From the NCBI GenBank assembly GCA_029983505.1, contig JASBZK010000022.1, forward strand, positions 1 to 33,399: a DNA stretch of 33,399 nt, in the 5' to 3' direction. The notes under the pieces are model-generated. The model had not been told where the DNA came from. It was given only the letters and a program-made list of their open reading frames with translations, and made no database searches. The translations under genes and the position numbers were made by a program. This document shows positions 15,552 through 25,732 of this stretch, in pieces. Each line of letters starts with the position of its first letter. The first letter of the stretch is position 1. Source of the DNA: Porphyromonas sp. Lineage in GTDB: Bacteria; Bacteroidota; Bacteroidia; Bacteroidales; Porphyromonadaceae.

Positions 15552-17093
15552 TTATAAGCTTCTGATGATGTCGTCGATATCGGCGCGCAGGACGTCTATG
15601 CGGGTGACGGTCTCCGAGATCTTGCGGTTGAGTGCGTCGATGTCTATTACTTCGCGCTTATCCTCCGCCTCCACGTAGGAGCTTACGGAGAGGTTGTAGT
15701 CGCTCTCGGCTATCGTGCTGTTGTCGACCTGTGTCGCCACATACTGCACCTCTTCTTTGTCCTCAAAGATACCCGTTATGCGGTCGATGTGCGCGGGTAG
15801 GAGGACATTGTTATTGGTCTCTTTCTTGAAAAAGTCTTCCCCGCTTGCGTCGATGAACTGGGTACGAGTGTCCGTCTTATGCTTGGAAAGCACAAGGATA
15901 TTCACGGCTATGGAGGTGCCGTAGAAGAGGTTTGGCGGAAGGGCAATCACGGTCTCGACGAAGTTTTTGTCCACGAGATATTTCCGGATCTTTTGCTCCG
16001 CACCTCCGCGGTAAAAGATGCCGGGGAAACAGACAATAGCCGCCCTACCCTTTGGGGAAAGGTAACTAAGGGCGTGGAGCACGAACGCAAAGTCGGCTTT
16101 TGACTTGGGAGCCAAGATGCCGGCGGGGGCGAAACGGTCGTCATTGATGAGCGTGGGGTCGTCGCTCCCCACCCAGCTCACCGAGTAGGGCGGATTAGAG
16201 ACAATGGCATCGAAAGGCTTCTCGTCGCCGTACTGCGGGGCGAGGAGGGTGTCGCCAAGAGCGATGTCGAACTTATCGTAATTGATGTTGTGCAGGAACA
16301 TATTCATCCGCGCAAGGTTGTACGTGGTGTGGTTGATTTCCTGCCCGAAAAAGCCATCCGCTATCAGGTGGTCGTCAAACTGCTTTTTGGCCTGCAAAAG
16401 GAGGGAGCCCGATCCGCACGCGGGGTCGTAAATCTTATTGACCGTTGCCTGTCCCGAGAGGGCGAGGCGTGCGATCAGCTTGGAGACGTTCTGCGGAGTA
16501 AAGAACTCACCGCCGGACTTGCCGGCATTGGCGGCGTAGTTGGAGATGAGGAACTCGTAGGCATCGCCGAAGAGGTCTATTTCGTGCTGCTCAAAGTTTC
16601 CGAAGTCCAGGCTTGCCACACCTTTGAGGACGGCGGCCAAACGCTTGTTTTTCTCCTCGACGGTATTTCCCAAACGGTTGCTGGTAGTGTCGAAGTCTGC
16701 AAAAAGCCCCTTGATGTCGTGCTCGGAGGCATAGCCGGTGGCCGAGCCCTCTATGGCATCGAATATCTCGGCAAGGTCGGTATTGAGGTTGGGGTTGGAG
16801 TGAGCGGTCTTCGCGATATTGGCGAAGAGCTGAGAGGGGTAGATGAAGAAGCCTTTTGTCTTGACGGCATCGTCCTTTATCTCCGGACTAATGGCGTCAT
16901 CGGGCATAAGCGCATACCGCACACTCTCGTCACCCCCTTCCATATAGTTGGTGAAGTTCTCACTAATAAAGCGGTAAAAGAGGGTACCGAGGACAAACTG
17001 TTTGAAGTCCCAGCCGTCCACGGCACCGCGTACTTCGTTGGCTATTTTCCAGATGGCAGACTGCAGCTCATCGCGTTGTTTGATGCTTGTCAT
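15552..17093 (-). CDS. hsdM: Type I restriction enzyme, methyltransferase subunit
   Basis: N6-adenine DNA methyltransferase, 513 residues. An N-terminal HsdM helical domain (about 8-140) precedes the catalytic domain. It contains GEFFTPQNVSKLI from 195, SAM-binding motif I DPACGSGS 223-230, and motif IV NPPY 300-303, which marks adenine-N6 methylation. With HsdS it should form M2S1 and protect host sites. It is the first gene of the island; no clear TAnnTTTG promoter is visible in the 90 bp upstream, so either a weak own promoter or rpoC read-through past the hairpin at 17184-17221 drives it. Confidence 0.97.
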   Translation of the reverse strand: MTSIKQRDELQSAIWKIANEVRGAVDGWDFKQFVLGTLFYRFISENFTNYMEGGDESVRYALMPDDAISPEIKDDAVKTKGFFIYPSQLFANIAKTAHSNPNLNTDLAEIFDAIEGSATGYASEHDIKGLFADFDTTSNRLGNTVEEKNKRLAAVLKGVASLDFGNFEQHEIDLFGDAYEFLISNYAANAGKSGGEFFTPQNVSKLIARLALSGQATVNKIYDPACGSGSLLLQAKKQFDDHLIADGFFGQEINHTTYNLARMNMFLHNINYDKFDIALGDTLLAPQYGDEKPFDAIVSNPPYSVSWVGSDDPTLINDDRFAPAGILAPKSKADFAFVLHALSYLSPKGRAAIVCFPGIFYRGGAEQKIRKYLVDKNFVETVIALPPNLFYGTSIAVNILVLSKHKTDTRTQFIDASGEDFFKKETNNNVLLPAHIDRITGIFEDKEEVQYVATQVDNSTIAESDYNLSVSSYVEAEDKREVIDIDALNRKISETVTRIDVLRADIDDIIRSL

Positions 17094-17183
17094 TATTGTA
17101 AAGAGTCGATTCTATTCATAATTGTTTAGCGAATTTACGACTTTAAGCCGACAAAAACCACACCCCGGGGGCATCCACTCAAG

Positions 17184-17221
17184 AATAGACCCGTATCTCG
17201 CTCGCGAGATACGGGTCTATT
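17184..17221 (-). terminator. Perfect hairpin after rpoC
   Basis: A perfect 17-bp inverted repeat (AATAGACCCGTATCTCG and its complement) with the 4-nt loop CTCG, 66 bp after the rpoC stop. The position suggests the end of the tuf-rpoC transcript. The T-rich flank (TTAGTTTTATT) is on the right, that is, downstream for plus-strand transcription, while the minus-strand 3' side is only weakly U-rich. It may act in both directions or act mainly as an RNA stabiliser. Confidence 0.6.
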
Positions 17222-17287
17222 TTAGTTTTATTGGTCAGACCGAAATTTCTCGATCAAACCGGGAACTTTTCGGGAAAGTCACAGAAG

Positions 17288-20200
17288 TCAATCTTCGGGC
17301 ATCTCCACGGGAGCGGTCGTTTCCTCACCTGAGGCAACTTCGTCCGAAACGCGGGAAGACTTGAGGGACTCCATAATGCGGGCCTGTTCGAGCTCCTCTT
17401 TATTCGCCACCACGATGTCCTGGAACATCCTCTGACCGGTACCGGCGGGGATGAGATGACCGCAGATGACGTTTTCTTTGAGCGCCTCGAGCGTATCGAT
17501 CTTTCCTTCGATGGCCGCGTTATTGAGAACCTTGGGCGTCTCCTGGAAGGAGGCGGCACTCATGAAGCTCTTCGTCTGAAGCGCGGCGCGCGTGATCCCC
17601 TGAAGCACTTGGTTCGTCGTCGCGGGCATCGCGTCACGGACTTCTATAGGCTTGAGGTCTTGGCGCTTGAGTCTGGAGTTTGCGTCTCTCAGACGGCGGA
17701 GCGTGATGATCTGCCCTTCGGAGTACTCTTCGGAGTCGCCTGCGTCCGTGATCACCTTTTTGCCCCAAAGTTTGTCGTTGGCTTCCTTGACGTCCTGCTT
17801 GTCCACGAGTTGCTGCTCGAGGAAATTGGTGTCGCCCGGGTCGAGGATTTCGACCTTGCGCATCATCTGACGCACGATGACTTCGAAGTGCTTGTCGTTG
17901 ATGGTCACACCCTGCTTGCGGTAGACGTCCTGGACGCCGTTGACGATATAGTTCTGCACCGCATTGGGTCCCAAGATGGCGAGGATGTCGCTCGGCGCCA
18001 CGGAGCCGTCCGAAAGGGGCGCACCGGCACGTACGAAGTCGTTTTCCTGCACGAGGATCTGACGCGTGAGGGGAATCAGGTAAGAGCGCTGGTCGCCGAC
18101 CTTGCTCGTGATGAGGATTTCGCGGTTCCCTCTGCGGATTTTGCCCAAAGAGACGACACCGTCGATTTCCGTAACCACGGCGGGGTTCGTGGGGTTACGC
18201 GCTTCGAAGAGTTCGGTGACACGGGGCAAACCGCCCGTGATGTCGCCGGTCTTGACGATGGTACGCGGCACCTTGATGAGAATGTCCCCGGCCTTGACTT
18301 TCTCTCCGTCTTTGCGGACGAGGTGTGCCCCCACAGGCAGTGAGGCGCTGGAGAGGACGTTGCCTTCCTTATCGAGGATGAGGAGCGTCGGAGAGAGCTT
18401 TTTGTCCTTGCTTTCTATGATGACGCGCTCTTCGTGGGCGGAGGAAACGGCGGAGTCGCTCTGTACCTTGTAGGTGACGTTTTCGAGGATATCGGCGTAC
18501 TTGAGCTTACCGTCCTGCTCGGCTACGATAAGGGAGTTGAAGGGGTCGCTCTCGAAGATGACGTCGTCTTTGCCCACCTTGGTGCCGGGTTCGGCACGAA
18601 GGATGGCGCCGTAGGGGATGTTCTGAGTGATGAGCGTCATACCGGTATTTTCGTCGACGACACGCATTTCTGCTTGGCGACCGACTACGACACGCTCCTG
18701 CGAGCCGTCCTCAGACTTGTGGTCCACGGTACGGAGTTCGTCGATCTCGAGGATACCGTCATACTTGGCCTTGAAGTTACGCTCTGCGGTATCGCTTGAT
18801 GCGACACCCCCTGCGTGGAACGTACGGAGCGTAAGCTGCGTACCGGGCTCGCCGATGGACTGGGCTGCGACGACGCCGACGACTTCGCCGATCTCGACGG
18901 GGCGGTTGAGTGCGAGGTTACGACCGTAGCACTTGGCGCATACGCCGTGCTTGCTCTCACAGGTAAGGACGGAGCGAATCTCCACTTCCTGGATCGGGCT
19001 TTCTTGAATGGTTTCGGCAGCCTTTTCCTTGATCTCCTCGCCGGCTTTGACGATGAGTTCGCCCGTGATCGGGTGAACGATGTCGTGTACCGAGACGCGT
19101 CCCAAGATGCGTTCGTAGAGGGAAGCCACGACGGTGTTGCCCTCTTTGATCTCGCGGCGGACGATACCCCTGAGCGTACCGCAGTCTTCCTCAGTGATGA
19201 TGACGTCCTGCGAAACGTCGACGAGACGGCGGGTGAGGTAACCTGCGTCGGCCGTCTTGAGCGCGGTATCGGAGAGACCTTTGCGGGCACCGTGGGTAGA
19301 GATAAAGTACTCGAGCACGGAGAGCCCTTCCTTGAAGTTGGAGAGGATCGGGTTTTCCATCGTCTGGGCACCTTCGTTGCCTCTCTGAGGCTTGGCCATA
19401 AGACCACGGATACCCGAGAGCTGCTGGATCTGCCCGGCGGAACCGCGGGCTCCGGAGTCCATCATCATATAGATGGGGTTGAACCCGTCGTTGGCCTCCT
19501 TCAGTTGCTTCATCAGGACAGCCTGGAGGTTGTTATTGATGGTCGTCCAGACGTCAATGATCTGGTTGTAGCGCTCGTTATTGGTGATATTGCCGTACGC
19601 GAAGTTCTCCTTGATTTCTTCCACTTGGTCGAAACCGTCTTCGATCATCTCTTCCTTCTCCTTCGGTATGATCACGTCATCGAGGTTGAAGGAAAGACCG
19701 GCTTTGTAGGCCATGGTGAAGCCCATACTCATAATATCGTCGAGGAACTTGCTCGTCTTGGAGATGCCGCATTCCTTGATCACGTTACCGATGATGGTAC
19801 GGAGCACCTTTTTGCCGACCACGTCATTGACGTAGCGGATGCCTTCGGGCACCACGGAGTTGAACATCAGGCGACCCACGGAGGTCTCTTTGAGCACTTC
19901 TTCCTTCTCGCCTTGCTCATTGAGATCCATGACGCGAACCCAAATCTTGGCGTGGAGATCTACGTGACCTTCGTTGTAAGCGATGATGGCTTCTTCCGGT
20001 CCGTAAAACTTCAGCCCCTCACCCTTGGCGCCCTTACGGAGTTTGGTGATGTAGTAGAGCCCCAAGACCATATCCTGCGAAGGCACGGTGATAGGGGTAC
20101 CGTTGGCGGGGTTGAGGATGTTGTGGGAAGCGAGCATAAGGAACTGCGCCTCCAAAATTGCTTCGTTAGAGAGCGGGAGGTGTACCGCCATCTGGTCCCC

Positions 20201-21634
20201 GTCGAAGTCGGCGTTGAACGCGGTACAAGCGAGGGGGTGGAGCTGGATGGCTTTACCTTCGATGAGTTTGGGCTGGAACGCCTGAATACCGAGACGGTGA
20301 AGGGTCGGCGCACGGTTGAGGAGGACGGGGTGTCCCTTGATGACGTGCTCAAGGATGTCCCACACTTCGGGCGAACGGCGGTCTACGAGGCGCTTGGCAC
20401 TCTTGACCGTCTTGACGATACCGCGCTCGATGAGGCGGCGTATGATAAACGGTTTGTAGAGCTCGGCCGCCATCTCTTTCGGCAGACCGCACTCGTGCAT
20501 CTTCAGCTCGGGACCAACGACGATGACGGAGCGCGCAGAGTAGTCGACACGCTTACCGAGGAGGTTTTGGCGGAAACGTCCCTGTTTCCCTTTGAGTGAG
20601 TCGGTGAGGGACTTGAGGGGGCGGTTGGAGTCGCCTTTGACGGCACCGGCACGACCGGAGTTATCGAAGAGGGAGTCCACCGCCTCCTGCAGCATACGCT
20701 TTTCGTTGCGGAGGATGACCTGAGGCGCACGCGTCTCTATGAGGCGGCGGAGACGGTTATTGCGGATGATGACCCGGCGGTAGAGCTCATTGAGGTCACT
20801 GGTGGCAAAGCGTCCGCCGTCCAGAGGGACAAGGGGGCGCAAATCCGGCGGAATAACCGGGACGACTTTCATCACCATCCACTCGGGACGGCTGTAGCCT
20901 TTGGAGACGCGGAAGCTCTCTACGACCTGAAGGCGTTTGAGCGCCTCTTTTTTGCGTTGCTGAGAGGACTCCTTCGACGCTTGCGCACGGAGATCGTAGC
21001 TGAGCTTGTCGAGGTTGACCCTTTCGAGAAGGGCGAGGATGGCTTCGGCGCCGATATTGGCTTCAAACTTCGCGGGGTCTCCCGAGGGGAGCTCGGCGTT
21101 TTCGGCGGGAAGATTAGCCATAATCTCGAGGTACTCTTCCTCAGAGAGGAGGTCACCGGGCTGATAGGGCTGGTCGGTCTCGGGATTGGTCACGTCGCCA
21201 CCATTGATGACGGCATAGCTCTCGTAATAAATGATGCGCTCGAGCTTCTTGGAGGGGATGCCGAGGAGGTAGGCAATTTTATTGGGCACGGAGCGGAAGA
21301 ACCAGATATGCACTACCGGCACTTCGAGCTTGATGTGCCCCATACGCTCTCTGCGGACTTTTTTCTCCGTCACTTCCACCTGGCAGCGGTCGCAGACCAC
21401 ACCGCGGTAGCGTACGCCTTTGTACTTACCGCAGTGGCACTCGTAATCTTTTACGGGACCAAATATCCTTTCGCAGAAAAGACCATCCCGCTCCGGTTTG
21501 TAGGTGCGGTAGTTGATCGTCTCCGGCTTGAGCACTTCACCGTGGGAGCTCTCGAGGATTTCTTCCGGAGAAGAGATTCCGATGCGGATGCTGTCGAAGT
21601 TGGTCTTTACCTTTGTATCTCTTTTGAAGGCCAT
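17288..21634 (-). CDS. rpoC: DNA-directed RNA polymerase subunit beta-prime
   Basis: Catalytic beta-prime subunit, 1448 residues, usual size for Bacteroidetes. The N-terminal zinc ribbon has Cys66, Cys68, Cys81 and Cys84. The active-site motif NADFDGDQ starts at Asn474, with Asp476, Asp478 and Asp480 holding the catalytic magnesium. A second cysteine cluster (CESKHGVCAKCYGR) precedes the trigger-loop region (QSIGEPGTQLTLRTFHAGG). A 241-bp gap separates it from rpoB. It is normally followed by rpsL or other conserved genes in relatives; here a restriction island follows. Confidence 0.99.
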   Translation of the reverse strand: MAFKRDTKVKTNFDSIRIGISSPEEILESSHGEVLKPETINYRTYKPERDGLFCERIFGPVKDYECHCGKYKGVRYRGVVCDRCQVEVTEKKVRRERMGHIKLEVPVVHIWFFRSVPNKIAYLLGIPSKKLERIIYYESYAVINGGDVTNPETDQPYQPGDLLSEEEYLEIMANLPAENAELPSGDPAKFEANIGAEAILALLERVNLDKLSYDLRAQASKESSQQRKKEALKRLQVVESFRVSKGYSRPEWMVMKVVPVIPPDLRPLVPLDGGRFATSDLNELYRRVIIRNNRLRRLIETRAPQVILRNEKRMLQEAVDSLFDNSGRAGAVKGDSNRPLKSLTDSLKGKQGRFRQNLLGKRVDYSARSVIVVGPELKMHECGLPKEMAAELYKPFIIRRLIERGIVKTVKSAKRLVDRRSPEVWDILEHVIKGHPVLLNRAPTLHRLGIQAFQPKLIEGKAIQLHPLACTAFNADFDGDQMAVHLPLSNEAILEAQFLMLASHNILNPANGTPITVPSQDMVLGLYYITKLRKGAKGEGLKFYGPEEAIIAYNEGHVDLHAKIWVRVMDLNEQGEKEEVLKETSVGRLMFNSVVPEGIRYVNDVVGKKVLRTIIGNVIKECGISKTSKFLDDIMSMGFTMAYKAGLSFNLDDVIIPKEKEEMIEDGFDQVEEIKENFAYGNITNNERYNQIIDVWTTINNNLQAVLMKQLKEANDGFNPIYMMMDSGARGSAGQIQQLSGIRGLMAKPQRGNEGAQTMENPILSNFKEGLSVLEYFISTHGARKGLSDTALKTADAGYLTRRLVDVSQDVIITEEDCGTLRGIVRREIKEGNTVVASLYERILGRVSVHDIVHPITGELIVKAGEEIKEKAAETIQESPIQEVEIRSVLTCESKHGVCAKCYGRNLALNRPVEIGEVVGVVAAQSIGEPGTQLTLRTFHAGGVASSDTAERNFKAKYDGILEIDELRTVDHKSEDGSQERVVVGRQAEMRVVDENTGMTLITQNIPYGAILRAEPGTKVGKDDVIFESDPFNSLIVAEQDGKLKYADILENVTYKVQSDSAVSSAHEERVIIESKDKKLSPTLLILDKEGNVLSSASLPVGAHLVRKDGEKVKAGDILIKVPRTIVKTGDITGGLPRVTELFEARNPTNPAVVTEIDGVVSLGKIRRGNREILITSKVGDQRSYLIPLTRQILVQENDFVRAGAPLSDGSVAPSDILAILGPNAVQNYIVNGVQDVYRKQGVTINDKHFEVIVRQMMRKVEILDPGDTNFLEQQLVDKQDVKEANDKLWGKKVITDAGDSEEYSEGQIITLRRLRDANSRLKRQDLKPIEVRDAMPATTNQVLQGITRAALQTKSFMSAASFQETPKVLNNAAIEGKIDTLEALKENVICGHLIPAGTGQRMFQDIVVANKEELEQARIMESLKSSRVSDEVASGEETTAPVEMPED

Positions 21635-21875
21635 ATTAAATGCTCCTTATTTATTTGTGTCGAAACGTAGAAATCTTTTGTGACAGAAGTCCCCCCGGGG
21701 TGGGAGAAAACACACTTAACGTACTCGGCCAAAATCTTGGTCTGTATCTCGGCTCCTCCTTGGTCTGTCCGGGAAAAGGAAGCGGGTACGTGCGAAATGA
21801 TTGTCCCGGTACGTATCTCCTTTCCTCCGGCAGCCTGACGGGAGTGCTTCTGTCTTACGGGTGCGATTGCTCTTA

Positions 21876-24800
21876 TCAGTTGAGTTCGAACGAGAGCCCG
21901 AGACCACGAAGTTCGTGGAGTAGGACGTTAAGCGACTCGGGGATACCTGGCTTGGGCATAGGCGCACCTTTGACGATGGCTTCGTATGCCTTGGAGCGTC
22001 CGGAGACGTCGTCGCTCTTGATGGTGAGCATTTCCTGGAGGGTGTTGGCGGCGCCGTATGCCTCGAGCGCCCATACTTCCATTTCCCCGAAACGCTGTCC
22101 CCCGAACTGTGCTTTACCGCCAAGGGGCTGCTGGGTGATGAGCGAGTACGGACCGATGGAACGGGCGTGCATCTTGTCGTCCACCATGTGACCGAGCTTG
22201 AGGAAGTAAGTGACCCCTACGGTCGCAGGTTGGTCAAACTTCTCGCCCGTCTCACCGTCACGGAGGTATGTCGTACCGTAGCGGGGCAGTCCGGCTTTGT
22301 CGGTCCACTCGTTGAGGTCGTCAAGTGACGCGCCATCGAAGATCGGAGTGGCGAACTTCGTGCCGAGTACCGAGCCGGCCCAACCGAGGACGGCTTCAAA
22401 GATCTGACCGAGGTTCATACGCGAAGGCACACCGAGGGGGTTCAGACAGATGTCCACAGGGGTACCGTCTTCGAGGAACGGCATATCTTCACGGCGCACT
22501 ATCTTGGAGACAATACCTTTATTACCGTGGCGTCCTGCCATCTTGTCTCCCACCTGAATCTTTCTCTTCTTCGCGATGAGGACTTTCGCATTCTGGAGGA
22601 TGCCGTTGGGAAGCTCGTCGCCGAGGGTGGCATCAAACTGCTTGCGGCGGTAGTCGCTTTCGATCAGTTTGACTTTGACGATATAGTTGCGGATCAGCGT
22701 CGAAATGAGGCCATTTGCGTGCTCGTCATCCGTCCAGCCGGAGCCGTTGATTTCGTGAAGCTGAAGCTGCTTGAGGAGCGTCTTGGTAAACTTGGTGCCT
22801 TCGGGTACGACAACCACGCCCTGAGTGTCGGTGACGCCCTTGGAGACCTTTTTATTGGTCAGCTCACCCAGCTTCTCGATCATACGACCAAGGAGCTCTT
22901 CCTTTTCCTTATTCTCTTCCTCTTCGAGCCTGTTTTTGACTTCACGCGTGGTGACACGGCTGTTCTTCGTCTTCACGGCCTTGGAGTAGAGGTGCGTGTC
23001 GATCACGACACCGGAGAGTGAGGGATTGGCCTTGAGGGACGCGTCTTTCACATCCCCTGCCTTTTCTCCGAAGATGGCATGCAGAAGCTTCTCTTCCGGA
23101 GTGGGATCGCTCTCGCCCTTCGGCGTAATCTTACCCACGAGGATATCGCCCGGGTGGACACGTGCGCCGACACGGATGATACCCCTGTCATCGAGGTCTT
23201 TGGTGGCATCTTCGCTGACATTGGGGATGTCGCTCGTGAGCTCTTCCATCCCGCGCTTCGTCTCGCGCACTTCGAGGTTATACTCGTCGACGTGTACGCT
23301 GGTGAAGTAGTCTTCGGCCACCATCCGCTCGGAGAGGACTATGGCATCTTCGTAGTTGTAACCCTTCCACGGCATATAGGCCACGGTAAGGTTACGCCCG
23401 AGTGCAAGCTCGCCATCCTCGGTGGAGTAGCCTTCGGTGAGCAGCTGTCCCTTCTTGATCTTGTCCCCCTTGCGGACAATGGGACGCAGGTCGATCGTGG
23501 TGCTCTGGTTGGTGCGGCGCCACTTGGGGAGCTTGTAGGTGGTGATGTCGTCGTCGAAGCTGACAAAACGCTCATCGTCCGTGTATTTGTACCGAACCTT
23601 GATCTCGGTCGCGTCCACATAGACGATTTCCCCGTCCCTTTCGGCCATAATCTGAGTGCGGGAGTCGGTGACGAGACGACGCTCGAGACCGGTGCCGACG
23701 ATAGGCGAATCGGAGTGAATGAGGGGGACGGCCTGACGCATCATATTGGATCCCATGAGGGCACGGTGGGCGTCGTCATGTTCGAGGAAGGGAATCAGGG
23801 AAGCAGCGATGGATGCGATCTGCATAGGCGAAACGTCCATCAGGTCAACCTCTTCCGGTTCGACAACCGGGAAGTCGGAGCCGTAGCGGGCCTTGACCTG
23901 ATTTCTCCGGAACGTACCGTCGTCGTTAATAGGGGCATTACCCTGAGCGACGGTCTTGTCTTCTTCCGCCTCTGCCGTGTAGTAAGAGATGTTGTCGAAG
24001 TCGACCTTGCCATTCTTTACCTCACGATAAGGCGTGGAGATGAACCCGAGGTCGTTGATCTTGGCATACACGCAGAGCGAAGAGATAAGACCGATATTCG
24101 GACCTTCCGGGGTCTCGATCGGGCAGAGTCGTCCGTAGTGGGTGTAGTGCACGTCTCTCACCTCAAAACCGGCACGGTCACGCGATATACCGCCGGGACC
24201 GAGTGCCGAGAGACGGCGCTTGTGGGTCATTTCGGCAAGGGGGTTCGTCTGGTCCATAAATTGGGACAGAGGATTGGTGCCGAAGAAAGAATTGACCACA
24301 CTGGCGATCGTCTTGGCGTTGATGAGATCCACGGGGGTGAATATCTCATTGTCGCGGACGTTCATCCGTTCGCGGACCGTCCTTGCCATACGGGCAAGAC
24401 CGATGCCGAACTGCTGGTACAGTTGCTCGCCCACGGTGCGCACGCGGCGGTTGGAGAGGTGGTCGATGTCGTCGACTGTCGCCTTGCCGTTTTTGAGCGC
24501 CACGAGATAGGTGATGATGGCAGCAATGTCCTCGTTGGTGAGGACCTTGATGTCTTCGCTGATGTCGAGCTTGAGTTTCTTATTGATCCGGTAGCGGCCC
24601 ACGTCTCCGAGGTCGTAGCGTTTGTCGGAGAAAAAGAGGCTGTTGATAAGCTCTTGAGCGGCCATTTCGTCGACCGGATCCTGGCTGCGGAGCTGTTTGT
24701 ATATATGATAGACCGCCTCCTTCTGCGAGTTGGAGGGGTCTTTTTGGAGCGTATTGGTGATGATACCGTAGTCCAAACCGTCTTCGCCTTCCCTTGTGAG

Positions 24801-25682
24801 CAGGATGGTTTTGGAGCCGGAATCGATGATGAGGGGGATATTTTCCTCGGTGATCTCGTCGTCGCGGTCTACAATGACTTCGTAGCGCTCGAGGGAGACG
24901 ACTTCGCCCGTCTCTTCGTCCACGAGGTCTTCGACCCAACTGTTAAGCACACGAGCCGCTATCCTACGGCCGATGTATTTACTCAGGTTGGTCTTGGAGA
25001 CTTTGACTTCTTCCGCGATGCCGAAGAGGTCGAGGATTTCTTTGTCCGTCTCGTATCCGATCGCACGAAGCAGCGTGGTGACGGGGAGTTTTTTCTTCCG
25101 GTCGATATACGCATACATCACGTTGCTGATATCGGTGGCAAACTCGATCCACGACCCCTTGAACGGTATGATGCGGGCGCTGAAAAGCTTGGTGCCGTTA
25201 TTGTGGACGCTTTCGGAGAAAAAGACGCCCGGCGAACGGTGCATCTGGGATACGACGACGCGCTCCGCACCATTGATGATAAAGGTGCCGGAGGGGGTCA
25301 TATACGGGATTTGTCCCAGGTAGACGTCCTGTATGGAGGTGTCGAAGTCGATGTGGTCGGGATCCGTACATTCGAGCTTCAGTTTCGCCTTTAGAGGGAC
25401 ATTATAGGTCAGGCCTCGGGTCAGGCACTCCTCAATGGTGTACCTGGGGGGATCTATGAAATAGTCCAAAAACTCGAGTACAAAGTTGTTTCTCGTGTCG
25501 TGTATGGGGAAATTCTCCATAAACACTTTGTACAAGCCCTCGTTTTTCCGCTGTTCAGACGGGGTATCCAACTGGATGAAGTCCTTGAAACTCTTCAGCT
25601 GAATATCCAGGAAGTCCGGGAAATCCATGGGATGTTTTGTAGACGCAAAATTTATTCTTTGTGTAGACAAATTAGAGGCCAT
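21876..25682 (-). CDS. rpoB: DNA-directed RNA polymerase subunit beta
   Basis: Beta subunit, 1268 residues. The rifampicin pocket around 470-495 reads SQFMDQTNPLAEM then THKRRLSALGPGG, with the Asp, His and Ser residues of susceptible enzymes unchanged. The C-terminal landmarks GGKAQFGGQRFGEMEVWALE and ANTLQEMLTIKSDD are intact. It lies 124 bp after rplL, with an intervening hairpin, in the classic rplJL-rpoBC order. The shorter length than E. coli RpoB reflects missing lineage-specific insertions and is normal for the phylum. Confidence 0.99.
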   Translation of the reverse strand: MASNLSTQRINFASTKHPMDFPDFLDIQLKSFKDFIQLDTPSEQRKNEGLYKVFMENFPIHDTRNNFVLEFLDYFIDPPRYTIEECLTRGLTYNVPLKAKLKLECTDPDHIDFDTSIQDVYLGQIPYMTPSGTFIINGAERVVVSQMHRSPGVFFSESVHNNGTKLFSARIIPFKGSWIEFATDISNVMYAYIDRKKKLPVTTLLRAIGYETDKEILDLFGIAEEVKVSKTNLSKYIGRRIAARVLNSWVEDLVDEETGEVVSLERYEVIVDRDDEITEENIPLIIDSGSKTILLTREGEDGLDYGIITNTLQKDPSNSQKEAVYHIYKQLRSQDPVDEMAAQELINSLFFSDKRYDLGDVGRYRINKKLKLDISEDIKVLTNEDIAAIITYLVALKNGKATVDDIDHLSNRRVRTVGEQLYQQFGIGLARMARTVRERMNVRDNEIFTPVDLINAKTIASVVNSFFGTNPLSQFMDQTNPLAEMTHKRRLSALGPGGISRDRAGFEVRDVHYTHYGRLCPIETPEGPNIGLISSLCVYAKINDLGFISTPYREVKNGKVDFDNISYYTAEAEEDKTVAQGNAPINDDGTFRRNQVKARYGSDFPVVEPEEVDLMDVSPMQIASIAASLIPFLEHDDAHRALMGSNMMRQAVPLIHSDSPIVGTGLERRLVTDSRTQIMAERDGEIVYVDATEIKVRYKYTDDERFVSFDDDITTYKLPKWRRTNQSTTIDLRPIVRKGDKIKKGQLLTEGYSTEDGELALGRNLTVAYMPWKGYNYEDAIVLSERMVAEDYFTSVHVDEYNLEVRETKRGMEELTSDIPNVSEDATKDLDDRGIIRVGARVHPGDILVGKITPKGESDPTPEEKLLHAIFGEKAGDVKDASLKANPSLSGVVIDTHLYSKAVKTKNSRVTTREVKNRLEEEENKEKEELLGRMIEKLGELTNKKVSKGVTDTQGVVVVPEGTKFTKTLLKQLQLHEINGSGWTDDEHANGLISTLIRNYIVKVKLIESDYRRKQFDATLGDELPNGILQNAKVLIAKKRKIQVGDKMAGRHGNKGIVSKIVRREDMPFLEDGTPVDICLNPLGVPSRMNLGQIFEAVLGWAGSVLGTKFATPIFDGASLDDLNEWTDKAGLPRYGTTYLRDGETGEKFDQPATVGVTYFLKLGHMVDDKMHARSIGPYSLITQQPLGGKAQFGGQRFGEMEVWALEAYGAANTLQEMLTIKSDDVSGRSKAYEAIVKGAPMPKPGIPESLNVLLHELRGLGLSFELN

Positions 25683-25732
25683 GTGAAATGGAATAAATGG
25701 ATAAAAAGGGGTAGGGAAGAAAAAGACACGAA

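Noticed and set aside
18815..20599. A 594-codon open frame on the plus strand opposite rpoC
   Set aside because: Shadow of rpoC; acidic, motif-free translation and no promoter or neighbouring genes on that strand.
23079..25394. A 771-codon open frame on the plus strand opposite rpoB
   Set aside because: It is the antisense shadow of rpoB, caused by codon bias in a GC-rich conserved gene; the translation shows no family resemblance.
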